Notes: generated from the letters alone by a model not told the origin. Shown: positions 1 through 7,225, numbered from the stretch's first letter. The stretch is 12,360 nt of DNA from Spirochaetaceae bacterium (GCA_031290405.1 JAITNO010000096.1:1-12360), one strand, 5' to 3'. Translations and numbers: made by a program.

Positions 1-45
1 CGTTAACCCCATGGTGCTCTCCGATCCCTCCATCGGCTAAGCATA

Positions 46-108
46 TTTGGGTTAGATTTTTATTATGAGGCATGACCTGTTTTGGGTTAGAATATTTATG
101 AGGCAATG
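46..108. repeat. Imperfect direct repeat, two copies, 35-nt period
   Basis: Two near-identical AT-rich copies lie at 46-74 and 81-108. Each begins TTTGGGTTAGA, runs through a T/A-rich middle and ends ATGAGGCATG or ATGAGGCAATG. They sit upstream of the promoter of the LolA-like gene and differ sharply in composition from the GC-rich DNA on either side. They may be operator half-sites, a remnant of a duplicated gene end, or an extragenic repeat. The sequence does not decide between these. A short inverted pair CCGAT/ATCGG at 21-36 precedes them. The first 45 bases may hold the end of an upstream gene, but no reading frame there is long enough to judge. Confidence 0.55.
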
Positions 109-115
109 CGAGGGC

Positions 116-144
116 TTGAATGTCCGCGCCGTTTCGCGTAGACT
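116..144 (+). promoter_or_regulatory. Sigma-70-like promoter for the LolA/RodZ/RimO group
   Basis: TTGAAT at 116-121 and TAGACT at 139-144 are separated by exactly 17 bases. Transcription would be expected to start near 151, just ahead of the GGAGG ribosome site at 156-160 and the GTG start at 166. The resulting leader would be very short. No competing promoter is visible between the three following genes, so this one probably drives all of them. Confidence 0.5.
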
Positions 145-165
145 GCGGGGCCGATGGAGGTTAAC

Positions 166-861
166 GTGAATAGACGCTGTGTTTTGATTGCGGTTCTTGC
201 CTGCCTGGCGCCTGCGGCGCCGGGAGTAGGGCGCGCAGACGCGCAGGAAATCGTTACCGCGGAGAGGTTTATGGAACGGGTGTCGGGAGTTTACAGCGGA
301 TTTAAGGATTACGAGGCGAAAATCCGCATCCTCTCCGGCGAGACCGAGATGTTCGGCACGGTGAGCCACCGCAGTCCGTCCTTCTTGCGGGTGGATTTTT
401 CTTCGCCCGCGGAACAAGTCATCGTATTCAACGGAGAGAATCTTACCGTCTACCTTCCGGCGTACCGCGCCATCCTGAACCAAACCGTGTCCTCCGGCGG
501 CGCGGGTGGCGCGGGGCTGGCCACCGGCAACGGCTTGAATCTCTTGCGGCGGAACTTTGCGGCGTCCTTCGTCACCGGCCCCACGCCGGTAAAGCTCGAC
601 GACTCGTCCGCCGAGACGGTGGTGAAGGTCCGGCTTACGCGGCGTTACGGCTCGGAGGGCTTTCGCGAAATCATCCTGAGCGTGAATGCGGCGACGCTCG
701 TCATCCGCAGGATGCAGGGAACGACGATCTCCGGCGGCCTCGTTCAGTTTGACTTTACCGAGGTTAATACGAACATCGGGATTCCAGAGCTGCGTTTCGC
801 CTACGACTCGCCGGCGTCTGCGAATATTTACAATAACTTCTTGTTTAGGGACACCGAATAA
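166..861 (+). CDS. LolA-like outer-membrane lipoprotein carrier protein
   Basis: I choose the GTG at 166 because GGAGG at 156-160 sits 5 bases ahead of it. The in-frame ATG at 154 overlaps that site and has none of its own. The 231-residue product starts with a clear signal peptide (RR, then a hydrophobic stretch to about residue 20) and a likely signal peptidase I site after Ala-Asp-Ala (24-26). It is therefore periplasmic. The mature part (about 30-225) has the alternating beta-strand pattern of the LolA fold: a segment like SPSFLRVDFSSPAEQVIVFNG, then a strand ending LTVYLP, and a Gly/Ala-rich loop at 110-122. LolA-family proteins shuttle lipoproteins across the periplasm to the outer membrane. 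The stop TAA shares its last base with the ATG of the next gene, so the two are probably translated together. The family call is from pattern, and an unrelated LolA-fold role (for example lipid handling) is possible. Confidence 0.75.
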   Translation: MNRRCVLIAVLACLAPAAPGVGRADAQEIVTAERFMERVSGVYSGFKDYEAKIRILSGETEMFGTVSHRSPSFLRVDFSSPAEQVIVFNGENLTVYLPAYRAILNQTVSSGGAGGAGLATGNGLNLLRRNFAASFVTGPTPVKLDDSSAETVVKVRLTRRYGSEGFREIILSVNAATLVIRRMQGTTISGGLVQFDFTEVNTNIGIPELRFAYDSPASANIYNNFLFRDTE

Positions 862-1985
862 TGAGGAACATCGGCGGCTTGCTGAGCGCGGCAAGGAAAG
901 ACCGGGGCCTGAGCGTCGACGACGTGGCGCGCGAGACGAACATCGCCCGCAAATACATCGTCGCCCTCGAAAGCGAAGACTTTATCGTGTTCCCCGCCGA
1001 AGCGTACATCCTCGGTTTCTTAAAGAATTACGGGGAGTTTCTGGGGCTCGACAAGAAGCTCCTGCTCGACCAATACCGCGCGGTGAGGATTCAAGAACAG
1101 CCCTCCCCCATGAAGGAGCTCCTCTATACGCCGCCGCGGTTGCCCCGCATCCTTATTACCGGCGGCATCGTGGTGTGCGCCGTCGCGCTGGTCTTCTTCG
1201 CGGCCTTCTTTATTCTAAACATGGTGCGGGGAAGGGCCAGGCCGGAGGCCTTTGTCCGCAAGCCCGTCGAATACTTCTTGAATGTGAACAACAACCCCCT
1301 TGAACAACGGTTCTTCATAGGGGACAGCGTTCTTGTTTCGCTCAACGACGCTGAGTATCGGCTGGAGCTTGCCCATCTGGGGGAGCTTGTCACGCTTTCA
1401 ACGCCCGATGAAAACGTCGTCTTGGACATGAACCGAGAGGCTCTGCTCGACGTGAACAACGACGGACTGCCGGAGCTCCACATCACAGCCTCCGACTTTT
1501 CCGAAAACAAGCCGGGTGTCGGTGCCCAGCTTCGCTTCGAGCTGGGCGCGCCGCAGGCCGCGCAGACCGCCTCTGGCGTGGCGCCTGGAACGGCGCCTGG
1601 GGCTGCCGGCGCCGCGGCTCCGATTGCCGCTCCGGCGCCGGGAAGCGCCGTTACAATATGGACGGGCAACAACCCCTATCCGTTTACCCTGCAAGCGTCA
1701 TTCCAGGGCTACTGTATGTTCCGCTGGGAAATCCTCCGCGAGGCGAACCGGCAGAACCGCAACGAACGTTACTTCGTCAAGGGCGACGAGCTGAACATTC
1801 AGGCGCAGAACGGCGTCAGGCTCTGGATGTCGAACGCCGGGCAGGCGCGCATTCAGGCCATAGGCGGCGGCCGCGTCGTCCCGCTGGAAATGGGCGGCGC
1901 GGGAGAAGTCGTCGTCGTCGACGTCTACTGGCGCCGCGGCGAAGACGGCAGATACGCCTTCGTCCAATCGCGCCTTGAAAGCTAA
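861..1985 (+). CDS. RodZ-like HTH transmembrane protein
   Basis: The 374-residue product has RodZ architecture. Residues 1-75 form a Cro/C1-type HTH_25 domain (LLSAARKDRGLSVDDVARET, then a second half with YILGFLKNYGEFLGLD). A single transmembrane helix spans about 97-121. A long extracytoplasmic part follows. An Ala/Pro/Gly linker lies at about 230-263. The last ~110 residues (FRWEILREANRQN to VPLEMGGAGEVVVV) match the pattern of the RodZ C-terminal DUF4115 domain. RodZ links MreB filaments to the membrane and shapes the cell. Between the helix and the linker is an extra segment (about 135-225) containing DVNNDGLPE (197-205), which resembles an EF-hand or FG-GAP calcium loop. ATG at 861 overlaps the previous stop (TAATG), with AGGGA at 847-851 as a weak ribosome site. 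Domain order is clear. Whether it truly acts with MreB is inference. Confidence 0.8.
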   Translation: MRNIGGLLSAARKDRGLSVDDVARETNIARKYIVALESEDFIVFPAEAYILGFLKNYGEFLGLDKKLLLDQYRAVRIQEQPSPMKELLYTPPRLPRILITGGIVVCAVALVFFAAFFILNMVRGRARPEAFVRKPVEYFLNVNNNPLEQRFFIGDSVLVSLNDAEYRLELAHLGELVTLSTPDENVVLDMNREALLDVNNDGLPELHITASDFSENKPGVGAQLRFELGAPQAAQTASGVAPGTAPGAAGAAAPIAAPAPGSAVTIWTGNNPYPFTLQASFQGYCMFRWEILREANRQNRNERYFVKGDELNIQAQNGVRLWMSNAGQARIQAIGGGRVVPLEMGGAGEVVVVDVYWRRGEDGRYAFVQSRLES

Positions 1986-1991
1986 GGCCCC

Positions 1992-3284
1992 GTGACGCGC
2001 TTCCACCTTGAGTCGCTCGGCTGCGCGAAGAACCAAGTCGATTCAGAATTGCTTATCTCCTGCCTGTCCGCCGGCGGCTGGGCATTAAGCGAAAGCGCCG
2101 ACGCCGACGTCATCATCGTAAACTCCTGCGGCTTCATCGAAAGCGCAAAGCGGGAGTCCGTCAACGCCGTCCTGTCCTTCCGCAAACGCCATCCCACAGC
2201 GAAGATCGTCCTTGCCGGCTGCCTCGCCGTCCGCCACGCAAAGGAACTGCGCGAATCGCTCACCGAGGCCGACGTCGTCTGCCCCACAAGCGACCCTCAG
2301 CGCATCGCCGGGGAACTCATCGGGGCGGCGCTTGCCGCCGCCGACCCAGGAGGGCGCCCCCTCCTCTCCCTCCCCGGTTCCGCCTACGTCAAAATCGCCG
2401 AAGGCTGCGACAACCGCTGTACCTTCTGCGCCATCCCCCTGATGCGGGGCGCGCTGCGAAGCAGAACCATCCCCGACATAAAAGCCGAATTCGACGCCCT
2501 GCGGCGGCGCGGCGTCCAGGAAATCTGCCTCGTCGCGCAGGACAGCGCCTCCTTCGGCGCCGAAACCGCAGGAAAGAGCGGGCGCGGCGCCCTCCCCGAG
2601 CTCCTCGAAACCCTCCTACAGGCCGAAGGCCGGTTTTGGATTAGACTCTTGTATCTGCACCCCGACCACTTTCCTTACGACATCATACCCCTTATGCAGG
2701 GCGACCCGCGGCTCCTCCCCTACTTTGACATCCCCTTTCAACATTCGGCCAAAGACGTGTTGCGCGCCATGGGACGGCGCGGAGACGGCAAAACCTACCT
2801 TGCCCTTGTAGAAAAAATCCGCGCCGCGCTCCCCGGAGCCGCGCTGCGCTCAACCTTCCTCACCGGCTTCCCCGGAGAATCCGACGCCGACTTTGACGAC
2901 CTCCTGGACTTCCAAAAGAATGCCCAACTCGAATGGGCCGGCGTCTTTTGCTATTCCCGCGAAGAAGGAACCCCCGCCTGCGCCTTCAAGAAACGCCCGG
3001 CCAAAAAACGCGCCGCCGAACGCAAGACCCGCCTCGAAGAAGCGCAGATACCCATCAGCGGACAGAGGCTCGACCGCTTTATCGGCGCACAGCTCGACGT
3101 TCTTGTTGAAGAGAAAATCGAAGGCGAAGGCGAGGAAAACCTCTTTTTAGGCAGAGCCTACCTCAACGCGCCCGACGTCGACGGCGCAATAGTCGTCGAA
3201 AGCTCGGGCGAGCTCCACACGGGGGCCCTCGTCAGCGCCCAAATCACCGCCCGCGCCGACTTCGACCTCCAAGCGGAAGCCTAG
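1992..3284 (+). CDS. rimO: Ribosomal protein S12 methylthiotransferase RimO
   Basis: This 430-residue radical-SAM enzyme adds a methylthio group to the conserved aspartate of ribosomal protein S12 in the cytoplasm. The N-terminal UPF0004/MTTase domain opens with the RimO hallmark SLGCAKNQVDSE and supplies the auxiliary 4Fe-4S cluster through Cys11, Cys46 and Cys77. The radical-SAM cluster motif CDNRCTFC carries Cys139, Cys143 and Cys146, followed by MRGALRSR. A TRAM domain occupies about 364-425. All six cluster cysteines are present and the length is normal. The start is GTG at 1992, with AAGG at 1984-1987, 6 bases after the RodZ-like gene stop. The tight spacing suggests co-transcription with the two upstream envelope genes. 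A MiaB-type tRNA enzyme is the alternative, but the N-terminal motif favours RimO. Confidence 0.95.
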   Translation: MTRFHLESLGCAKNQVDSELLISCLSAGGWALSESADADVIIVNSCGFIESAKRESVNAVLSFRKRHPTAKIVLAGCLAVRHAKELRESLTEADVVCPTSDPQRIAGELIGAALAAADPGGRPLLSLPGSAYVKIAEGCDNRCTFCAIPLMRGALRSRTIPDIKAEFDALRRRGVQEICLVAQDSASFGAETAGKSGRGALPELLETLLQAEGRFWIRLLYLHPDHFPYDIIPLMQGDPRLLPYFDIPFQHSAKDVLRAMGRRGDGKTYLALVEKIRAALPGAALRSTFLTGFPGESDADFDDLLDFQKNAQLEWAGVFCYSREEGTPACAFKKRPAKKRAAERKTRLEEAQIPISGQRLDRFIGAQLDVLVEEKIEGEGEENLFLGRAYLNAPDVDGAIVVESSGELHTGALVSAQITARADFDLQAEA

Positions 3285-3305
3285 TGACGCGCCCAACTGG
3301 GAAGC

Positions 3306-3336
3306 AGGCGCCGATAGCTCAGCGTGGGGCGCTTTC
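3306..3336 (+). terminator. Weak intrinsic terminator candidate after rimO
   Basis: AGGCGCC at 3306-3312 can pair with GGCGCTT at 3328-3334 (7 pairs, one G-U) across a 15-base loop. The stem ends in only three T residues and no proper T tract follows. It lies 22 bases after the rimO stop and before a promoter, the right place for a terminator, but the sequence evidence is thin. Confidence 0.25.
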
Positions 3337-3376
3337 AATGGATAATTCCGCACGGCAGATCATTCTGGCAAAAAAC

Positions 3377-3405
3377 TTGACTTTCACTTGGAAAACACGT
3401 AAAGT
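3377..3405 (+). promoter_or_regulatory. Strong sigma-70-like promoter abutting a start codon
   Basis: TTGACT at 3377-3382 and TAAAGT at 3400-3405 have an ideal 17-base spacer, preceded by an A-rich run at 3371-3375. The -10 box ends 6 bases before the ATG at 3412. Transcription would therefore be expected to start at or within about a base of that codon. No other good promoter is visible between rimO and this gene. Confidence 0.6.
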
Positions 3406-3411
3406 GGCGGC

Positions 3412-4284
3412 ATGAAAAACATTATATACGCATCATTTTTAGTAGTTTCTTTCGTATTTGCCTCCTGCGGCGGCGCCGCCGCGACGCGGGATGCATCGAG
3501 CGGTTGGACGCTGGCAGGCGACGGAGCGGTCGCCGACGGCTCCAGCGTGTATCAATTGGATGAACGCATCCTGCTCTACCCCCAGGAGGGAGCGGCGAGC
3601 CCCGCCCTGTCGGTCTCCGTCCACATCCTGGATTCGGAAGGCAGCCTGCGCCCCCTGCTAAGCCGTGCGCTCTACGACGGAAAGACGTGTCGGGAATACG
3701 CCGACGCCCTGCTTAACGCCGCCAAGACAAAGTACCTTGACTCCCGAAGCGCCGCCGAGCCCGCCGCCGCCGCCCTTGTCGACGACAGGTACCCCCAGTC
3801 GATGAACTGGTTTTACCAGGAAGCCGGCGCGGGCGTCGTCTACGGCAACTTCGTCGTCGTCGAACGCAGCCGCACCATCTACGAAGGCGGCGCCCACGAA
3901 TCGCATGAAAAAGAATGCTTCGTCCTGGACGCAGGCAGGGCGGCGCAGGTGCGCCTTGACGAAATGCTCAAGCCGGACGCCCCGAGCGCGCTCAAAAAGC
4001 AGATCGAAGAACGCTTGCGCGCCGAGTTCGCCGGCAAGGCCGGTCAGGCCGTCAGCGCCTCCCTCGTCGACATAGGCTTCTTCGAGAACAGCGTCGCCGT
4101 TCCCGAGCAGAATTTCTTCGTCTCGCCCGCTGGGCTGGGCTTCGTCTGGAATCCCGCCGCCATCGCGCCTTATTCAGCCGGTATCATCGAAATCACGCTT
4201 CCCTATGCCGACATCCAGCGCCTGCTCAGCGCCGAAGGGGAGGCCCTCTTTCAGTCGCTCCGCCGTTTCTCGTCCAATGGTTGA
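3412..4284 (+). CDS. DUF3298-domain lipoprotein
   Basis: The 290-residue product starts with a lipoprotein signal: a hydrophobic run at 4-16, then the lipobox FASC with the lipidated Cys19. It should be anchored to a membrane on the periplasmic side or outer leaflet. The C-terminal part has the DUF3298 (RsiV/PdaC-type) pattern: VYGNFVVVERS at 143-153, the GGAH motif at 159-162, and FFVSPAGLGFVWNP through IAPYSAGIIEITLPY (235-265). In RsiV this domain binds lysozyme, and in PdaC it accompanies a peptidoglycan deacetylase domain. Neither partner domain is seen here, so the role is unknown beyond probable cell-wall or envelope binding. Upstream there is only a poor ribosome site (GTGGCGG) and the promoter -10 box lies 6 bases away, suggesting a leaderless mRNA. 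The 3' end overlaps the next gene by 8 bases. Confidence 0.8.
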   Translation: MKNIIYASFLVVSFVFASCGGAAATRDASSGWTLAGDGAVADGSSVYQLDERILLYPQEGAASPALSVSVHILDSEGSLRPLLSRALYDGKTCREYADALLNAAKTKYLDSRSAAEPAAAALVDDRYPQSMNWFYQEAGAGVVYGNFVVVERSRTIYEGGAHESHEKECFVLDAGRAAQVRLDEMLKPDAPSALKKQIEERLRAEFAGKAGQAVSASLVDIGFFENSVAVPEQNFFVSPAGLGFVWNPAAIAPYSAGIIEITLPYADIQRLLSAEGEALFQSLRRFSSNG

Positions 4285-4903
4285 GGTCCACTGCGTCGAC
4301 GTCGAATCGTTTGAAGAAAGCCTCTTCCCCTTATTTCTTAGCCTCCTGCCCAAAGAAGAGCAGGAGGCTGTTCTTTCATACAAATGTTTCAAAGATAGAA
4401 GGCTCTCCCTCTTGGGAAGGCTGATAGTCCGCCGTTATTTTAGCCTGAAGGGGGATGTTCCCGGCCCCATGAAGAGGGATGAAACCGGGAAGCCCTACAT
4501 CGAAGGCGCAAAGCCGTTCAGCGTCTCCCATTCGGGAAACATTGCAGGCGCGGCGTTCTCCGAACGGAAGATTGGCCTGGACATTGAGCGTTGGCGTCCC
4601 TGGGAAAGGGTTAAAGACATTGCGGAGCGCTTTAGGCCCGGCGGATACGAGTCGGCGGCCGGCGGCAGGGAAAAGGCGGCGGCGTTCTTTGACGATTGGA
4701 CGCGCGCGGAAGCCTTCTTAAAGGCATCCGGCGCGCCCTTAGGCGCACTCGCCGGAGTGAAGGGGGAACGGTGGTTCTTCCAATCAGGCGCGATGAAGGG
4801 CGCTTATTCATGGGCCCTCTGCCAAGACGCGCCGCTTGACGCTTGGAAAATAGTCGAGCTGTGCTATAATGACCTTAGGGGGCCGCATCAATGTATAACG
4901 TAA
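4277..4903 (+). CDS. 4'-phosphopantetheinyl transferase, Sfp type
   Basis: The 208-residue enzyme would transfer 4'-phosphopantetheine from CoA to a serine of a carrier protein. The motifs appear in the expected order: RDETGKPYIEG (67-77), FSVSHSG (81-87), GLDIE (100-104, metal-binding Asp102 and Glu104) and WTRAEAFLKASG (141-152, Glu145 and Lys149). The Lys usual before Glu145 (WxxKEA) is Ala144 here, a mild departure. I start at ATG 4277, which overlaps the previous stop by 8 bases. An upstream in-frame ATG at 4205 would add 24 residues that look like out-of-frame lipoprotein coding. No ribosome site is seen, so translation is probably coupled to the preceding gene. No polyketide or peptide synthase genes are in the window. 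It may serve as the general acyl-carrier enzyme, but that cannot be decided here. Confidence 0.88.
   Translation: MVEVHCVDVESFEESLFPLFLSLLPKEEQEAVLSYKCFKDRRLSLLGRLIVRRYFSLKGDVPGPMKRDETGKPYIEGAKPFSVSHSGNIAGAAFSERKIGLDIERWRPWERVKDIAERFRPGGYESAAGGREKAAAFFDDWTRAEAFLKASGAPLGALAGVKGERWFFQSGAMKGAYSWALCQDAPLDAWKIVELCYNDLRGPHQCIT
4843..4870 (+). promoter_or_regulatory. Extended -10 promoter for the RNB nuclease gene
   Basis: A perfect TATAAT at 4865-4870 is preceded by TGC (extended -10), with TTGGAA at 4843-4848 sixteen bases upstream. It lies inside the last codons of the PPTase gene. A start near 4877 would give a leader of about 14 bases, beginning at the AGGGGG ribosome site (4877-4882) ahead of the ATG at 4891. 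Confidence 0.6.
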
Positions 4904-6723
4904 AGAGTCTTGCCGCGTATAAAAACAAACCGGCGATGGTAAAAGAAACGGGCGATAAGATCACGATTGTCCTGCCCGACAAATCTGAAGTGCGCGTCCG
5001 CGAAAAAGACCTTGAGCTTGTCCATCCGGGGCCGGTCGAAAGCTTTAGCGCCCTTGACGACGGCTTCAAGGCGGAGGCCGCGCGGGAATTGTGGGAACTC
5101 GTCGCAGGCGAGGGCGACGCTTTTTCGCTTAGGGACATTGCCTCATTTGCCTCTGGCGGCGACAGCCCGCGCAACGCCTGGGCGGTCTACCTTCTGCTTA
5201 AAGACGGCCTCTACTTTGAAGGCGGCGCGGACGGCATCAGGGCCAGGCCCGCCGCCCTGGTCGAAGAGGATGAAAAAAAACGCGCGGCGCGGCGCGGCGA
5301 GGAAGCCGACAGGACGGCCTTTATCGAGAGGCTCAAACAAAAGACGCTCGACCTGCCGTCCGACTCCCGTTTTTTGCAAGACATCGAGGCCCTGGCCCTC
5401 GGCAAATCCGAAAAGAGCCGGACGATGAGGGAGGCGGACTTGAGCGAAGATCCCGTCGCCGCCCATAGGCTGCTCCTCGAAACCGGCTTTTGGCCTCCGG
5501 AGGCAAACCCCCATCCGGCCCGCCACGACGTCTCGATGATCAAATCAAAAATCGAAGCGCCGCCTCCGCCGGACGAGGAGCGCGTCGACCTAACCCATCT
5601 TGAAGCCTTTGCCATTGACGACGAGGGGAGCGTCGACCCCGACGACGCCGTATCGCTTGAAACGACGGACGAGGGAACCTTCCTCTACGTGCACGTGGCC
5701 GACCCCGCCTCCTCCATCACCCCAGGAAGCGCGGCGGACGTCGACGCGCGCGCGCGCGGGGCCACGTTCTACGCGCCGGAAGGCGCCGTCAGGATGCTCC
5801 CCGAAGCCGCGCTGCCGGTCTTTGCCCTAGGCGTGTCGGAAACTTCGCCGGCCCTTAGCTTCAAAATGAAGCTCGCCGCCGACTGCTCCATCGAAAAGAC
5901 CAGCATCGTCCGCTCCCGCGTCCGCGTCAGCCGCCTTAGTTACCGCCTGGCGGACAAAAACGAAGCCCTCGCCCCCCTCTTCGCCCTGTCTGACGCCAAC
6001 GTCAGGCGGCGCGTCGCGGCAGGCGCCGCCCAGATAGACTTCCCCGAAGTCCGCATCGTCGCCTCTGGCGGCGACGTCCAGATCATCCCGCTGGAAAACT
6101 ATCGTTCAAAGATGCTCGTCCGGGAGTGTATGCTGCTTGCCGGCGAAGGAGCGGCCACCTGGGCCCTCGAAGCGCGCCTGGCCTTCCCCTACATAGGCCA
6201 GGAAGCCGAAAACATCCCAGAAAGCATCCCCCCCTCTTACGCCGGAGCCTACCAGCTCCGCCGGAGTATGCGCTCGCGAATGCTCGGCGTCAAACCCGCC
6301 CTCCACCAGGGCTTGGGGCTCGACATTTACACGCAGGTAACCAGCCCCCTGCGGCGCTACACCGATCTCCTCGCCCACCAGCAGATACGCGCGGTTCTTC
6401 GCGGCGAGCCCCCCCTCGACGAAGACACCCTCCTGGCCCGCCTGGCCGCCTCCGAACGCGCCGCCATCGCCGTCAACCGCGCCGAGCGCGATTCCCGCGC
6501 CCACTGGACGGCAGTCTACCTCGCCGGCAAAGAAGGCCTTCTGCAAGAAGGCATCGTTCTTGACAAACGCGGCCCCCACGCCGTCGTCCTCCTCCCCGCG
6601 CTGGGCTTGGAAACGCAGACCGCCCCCCCCCGCGGCGCCATCGTCGAACCCAACGACGTTGTAACCCTCAAACTCTCCACCGTCCGCATCCCCGAATGTG
6701 AAATCCGCTGGACGATGGAATAG
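4891..6723 (+). CDS. RNase II/R-family (RNB) exoribonuclease
   Basis: The 610-residue protein is a 3'-5' exoribonuclease of the RNB family acting on RNA in the cytoplasm. The catalytic block AIDDEGSVDPDDAV (241-254) keeps the metal-binding aspartates (Asp243, Asp249, Asp251, Asp252), with Pro where many members have Phe. The later motif DIYTQVTSPLRRYTDLLAHQQI (478-499) is a textbook RNB signature. Residues 16-45 look like a small beta-barrel RNA-binding segment. The C-terminal part after ~550 is short for an S1 domain. The form resembles the compact cyanobacterial/plastid-type RNase II more than long RNase R. ATG 4891 overlaps the previous gene by 13 bases and has its own promoter and the ribosome site AGGGGG. 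Two homopolymers lie in the gene: A8 at 5273-5280 and C9 at 6623-6631. Confidence 0.9.
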   Translation: MYNVKSLAAYKNKPAMVKETGDKITIVLPDKSEVRVREKDLELVHPGPVESFSALDDGFKAEAARELWELVAGEGDAFSLRDIASFASGGDSPRNAWAVYLLLKDGLYFEGGADGIRARPAALVEEDEKKRAARRGEEADRTAFIERLKQKTLDLPSDSRFLQDIEALALGKSEKSRTMREADLSEDPVAAHRLLLETGFWPPEANPHPARHDVSMIKSKIEAPPPPDEERVDLTHLEAFAIDDEGSVDPDDAVSLETTDEGTFLYVHVADPASSITPGSAADVDARARGATFYAPEGAVRMLPEAALPVFALGVSETSPALSFKMKLAADCSIEKTSIVRSRVRVSRLSYRLADKNEALAPLFALSDANVRRRVAAGAAQIDFPEVRIVASGGDVQIIPLENYRSKMLVRECMLLAGEGAATWALEARLAFPYIGQEAENIPESIPPSYAGAYQLRRSMRSRMLGVKPALHQGLGLDIYTQVTSPLRRYTDLLAHQQIRAVLRGEPPLDEDTLLARLAASERAAIAVNRAERDSRAHWTAVYLAGKEGLLQEGIVLDKRGPHAVVLLPALGLETQTAPPRGAIVEPNDVVTLKLSTVRIPECEIRWTME

Positions 6724-6744
6724 CCCGAGTCCCTCGAAGCTTAC

Positions 6745-6774
6745 TGGACAAAGATGCGAAAAGCGTGGTACTGT
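6745..6774 (+). promoter_or_regulatory. Possible promoter abutting the orphan gene
   Basis: TGGACA at 6745-6750 and TACTGT at 6769-6774 are 18 bases apart, with TG one base ahead of the -10 box (extended -10). The -10 ends 5 bases before the ATG at 6780, so transcription would start at about the start codon. Both boxes depart from consensus, so this is weaker than the promoter at 3377. Confidence 0.35.
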
Positions 6775-6779
6775 CGCTC

Positions 6780-7199
6780 ATGAATCCTTTTACACGAGAG
6801 TTGATCCACAACTATATGAATTACAAAGACGATAACGATTTTGTCGTTGCCGAGGGACCGGAGAAACGCAAGGTTGTCGAGATTGTCGAGTCGCTGTTGA
6901 AACAGTTGGGCGAAGAAACGTCAAACATATTTAAGACCAGACGGGGCGCCCTGCTCTGTTACCCGTGGAAGAAAATGAAGATGAAGCCGCCTAAGAAGGG
7001 CGAGAAATGGACGGTGAGTTTTCGCGGCAAGGTCGAGAGTTTTGTTCTTTCGTTTAACAACAATGGCGTGTTGCGGGGCCACCTTTACAGCGAAAAGGCC
7101 GAGGTCTTCAAGCGGATTCAAGAATTCGAGACCGCGAAGGTTTTGATTGACGCCGACCCCTCCAAACTTTCCTTCCCCGTCATCTTCACCAAGCCGTAA
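6780..7199 (+). CDS. Hypothetical protein, family not recognised
   Basis: I do not recognise this family. The 139-residue product from ATG 6780 has no signal peptide or membrane segment and is probably cytoplasmic. Its N-terminal half is charged and helical (KRKVVEIVESLLKQLGEE). A strongly basic patch (KTRRGALLCYPWKKMKMKPPKK) follows. The second half alternates strands (WTVSFRGKVESFVLSFNNNG, then HLYSEKAEVFKRIQEFETAKVL), ending in a Pro-containing tail. The basic patch could bind nucleic acid, but that is a guess. GTG at 6765 would add five residues and overlaps the proposed promoter. No good ribosome site precedes either start. Codon use is less C-rich at third positions than in the adjoining nuclease and transporter genes. 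It has its own spacing (56 bases after the nuclease) and lies ahead of the riboswitch, so it is probably a single-gene unit. Confidence 0.7.
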   Translation: MNPFTRELIHNYMNYKDDNDFVVAEGPEKRKVVEIVESLLKQLGEETSNIFKTRRGALLCYPWKKMKMKPPKKGEKWTVSFRGKVESFVLSFNNNGVLRGHLYSEKAEVFKRIQEFETAKVLIDADPSKLSFPVIFTKP

Positions 7200-7225
7200 C
7201 AGCCCGTAGGCCGCTCCAAAAGACA

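Noticed and set aside
154..165. ATG at 154 as the start of the LolA-like gene
   Set aside because: It overlaps the GGAGG that serves the GTG at 166, and it has no ribosome site of its own.
3308..3360. tRNA-like start (GCCGATAGCTCAGC) after rimO
   Set aside because: Only the acceptor and D-loop opening resemble a tRNA. No D-arm closure, anticodon arm, TTC loop or matching acceptor end can be found downstream.
4205..4276. Upstream ATG at 4205 as the PPTase start
   Set aside because: The added 24 residues are low-complexity and out of frame with the lipoprotein coding they overlap. The PPTase pattern begins after the ATG at 4277.
4836..4870. TTGACG at 4836 as the -35 box for TATAAT at 4865
   Set aside because: The spacer would be 23 bases. 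TTGGAA at 4843 with 16 bases and the extended -10 is a better fit.
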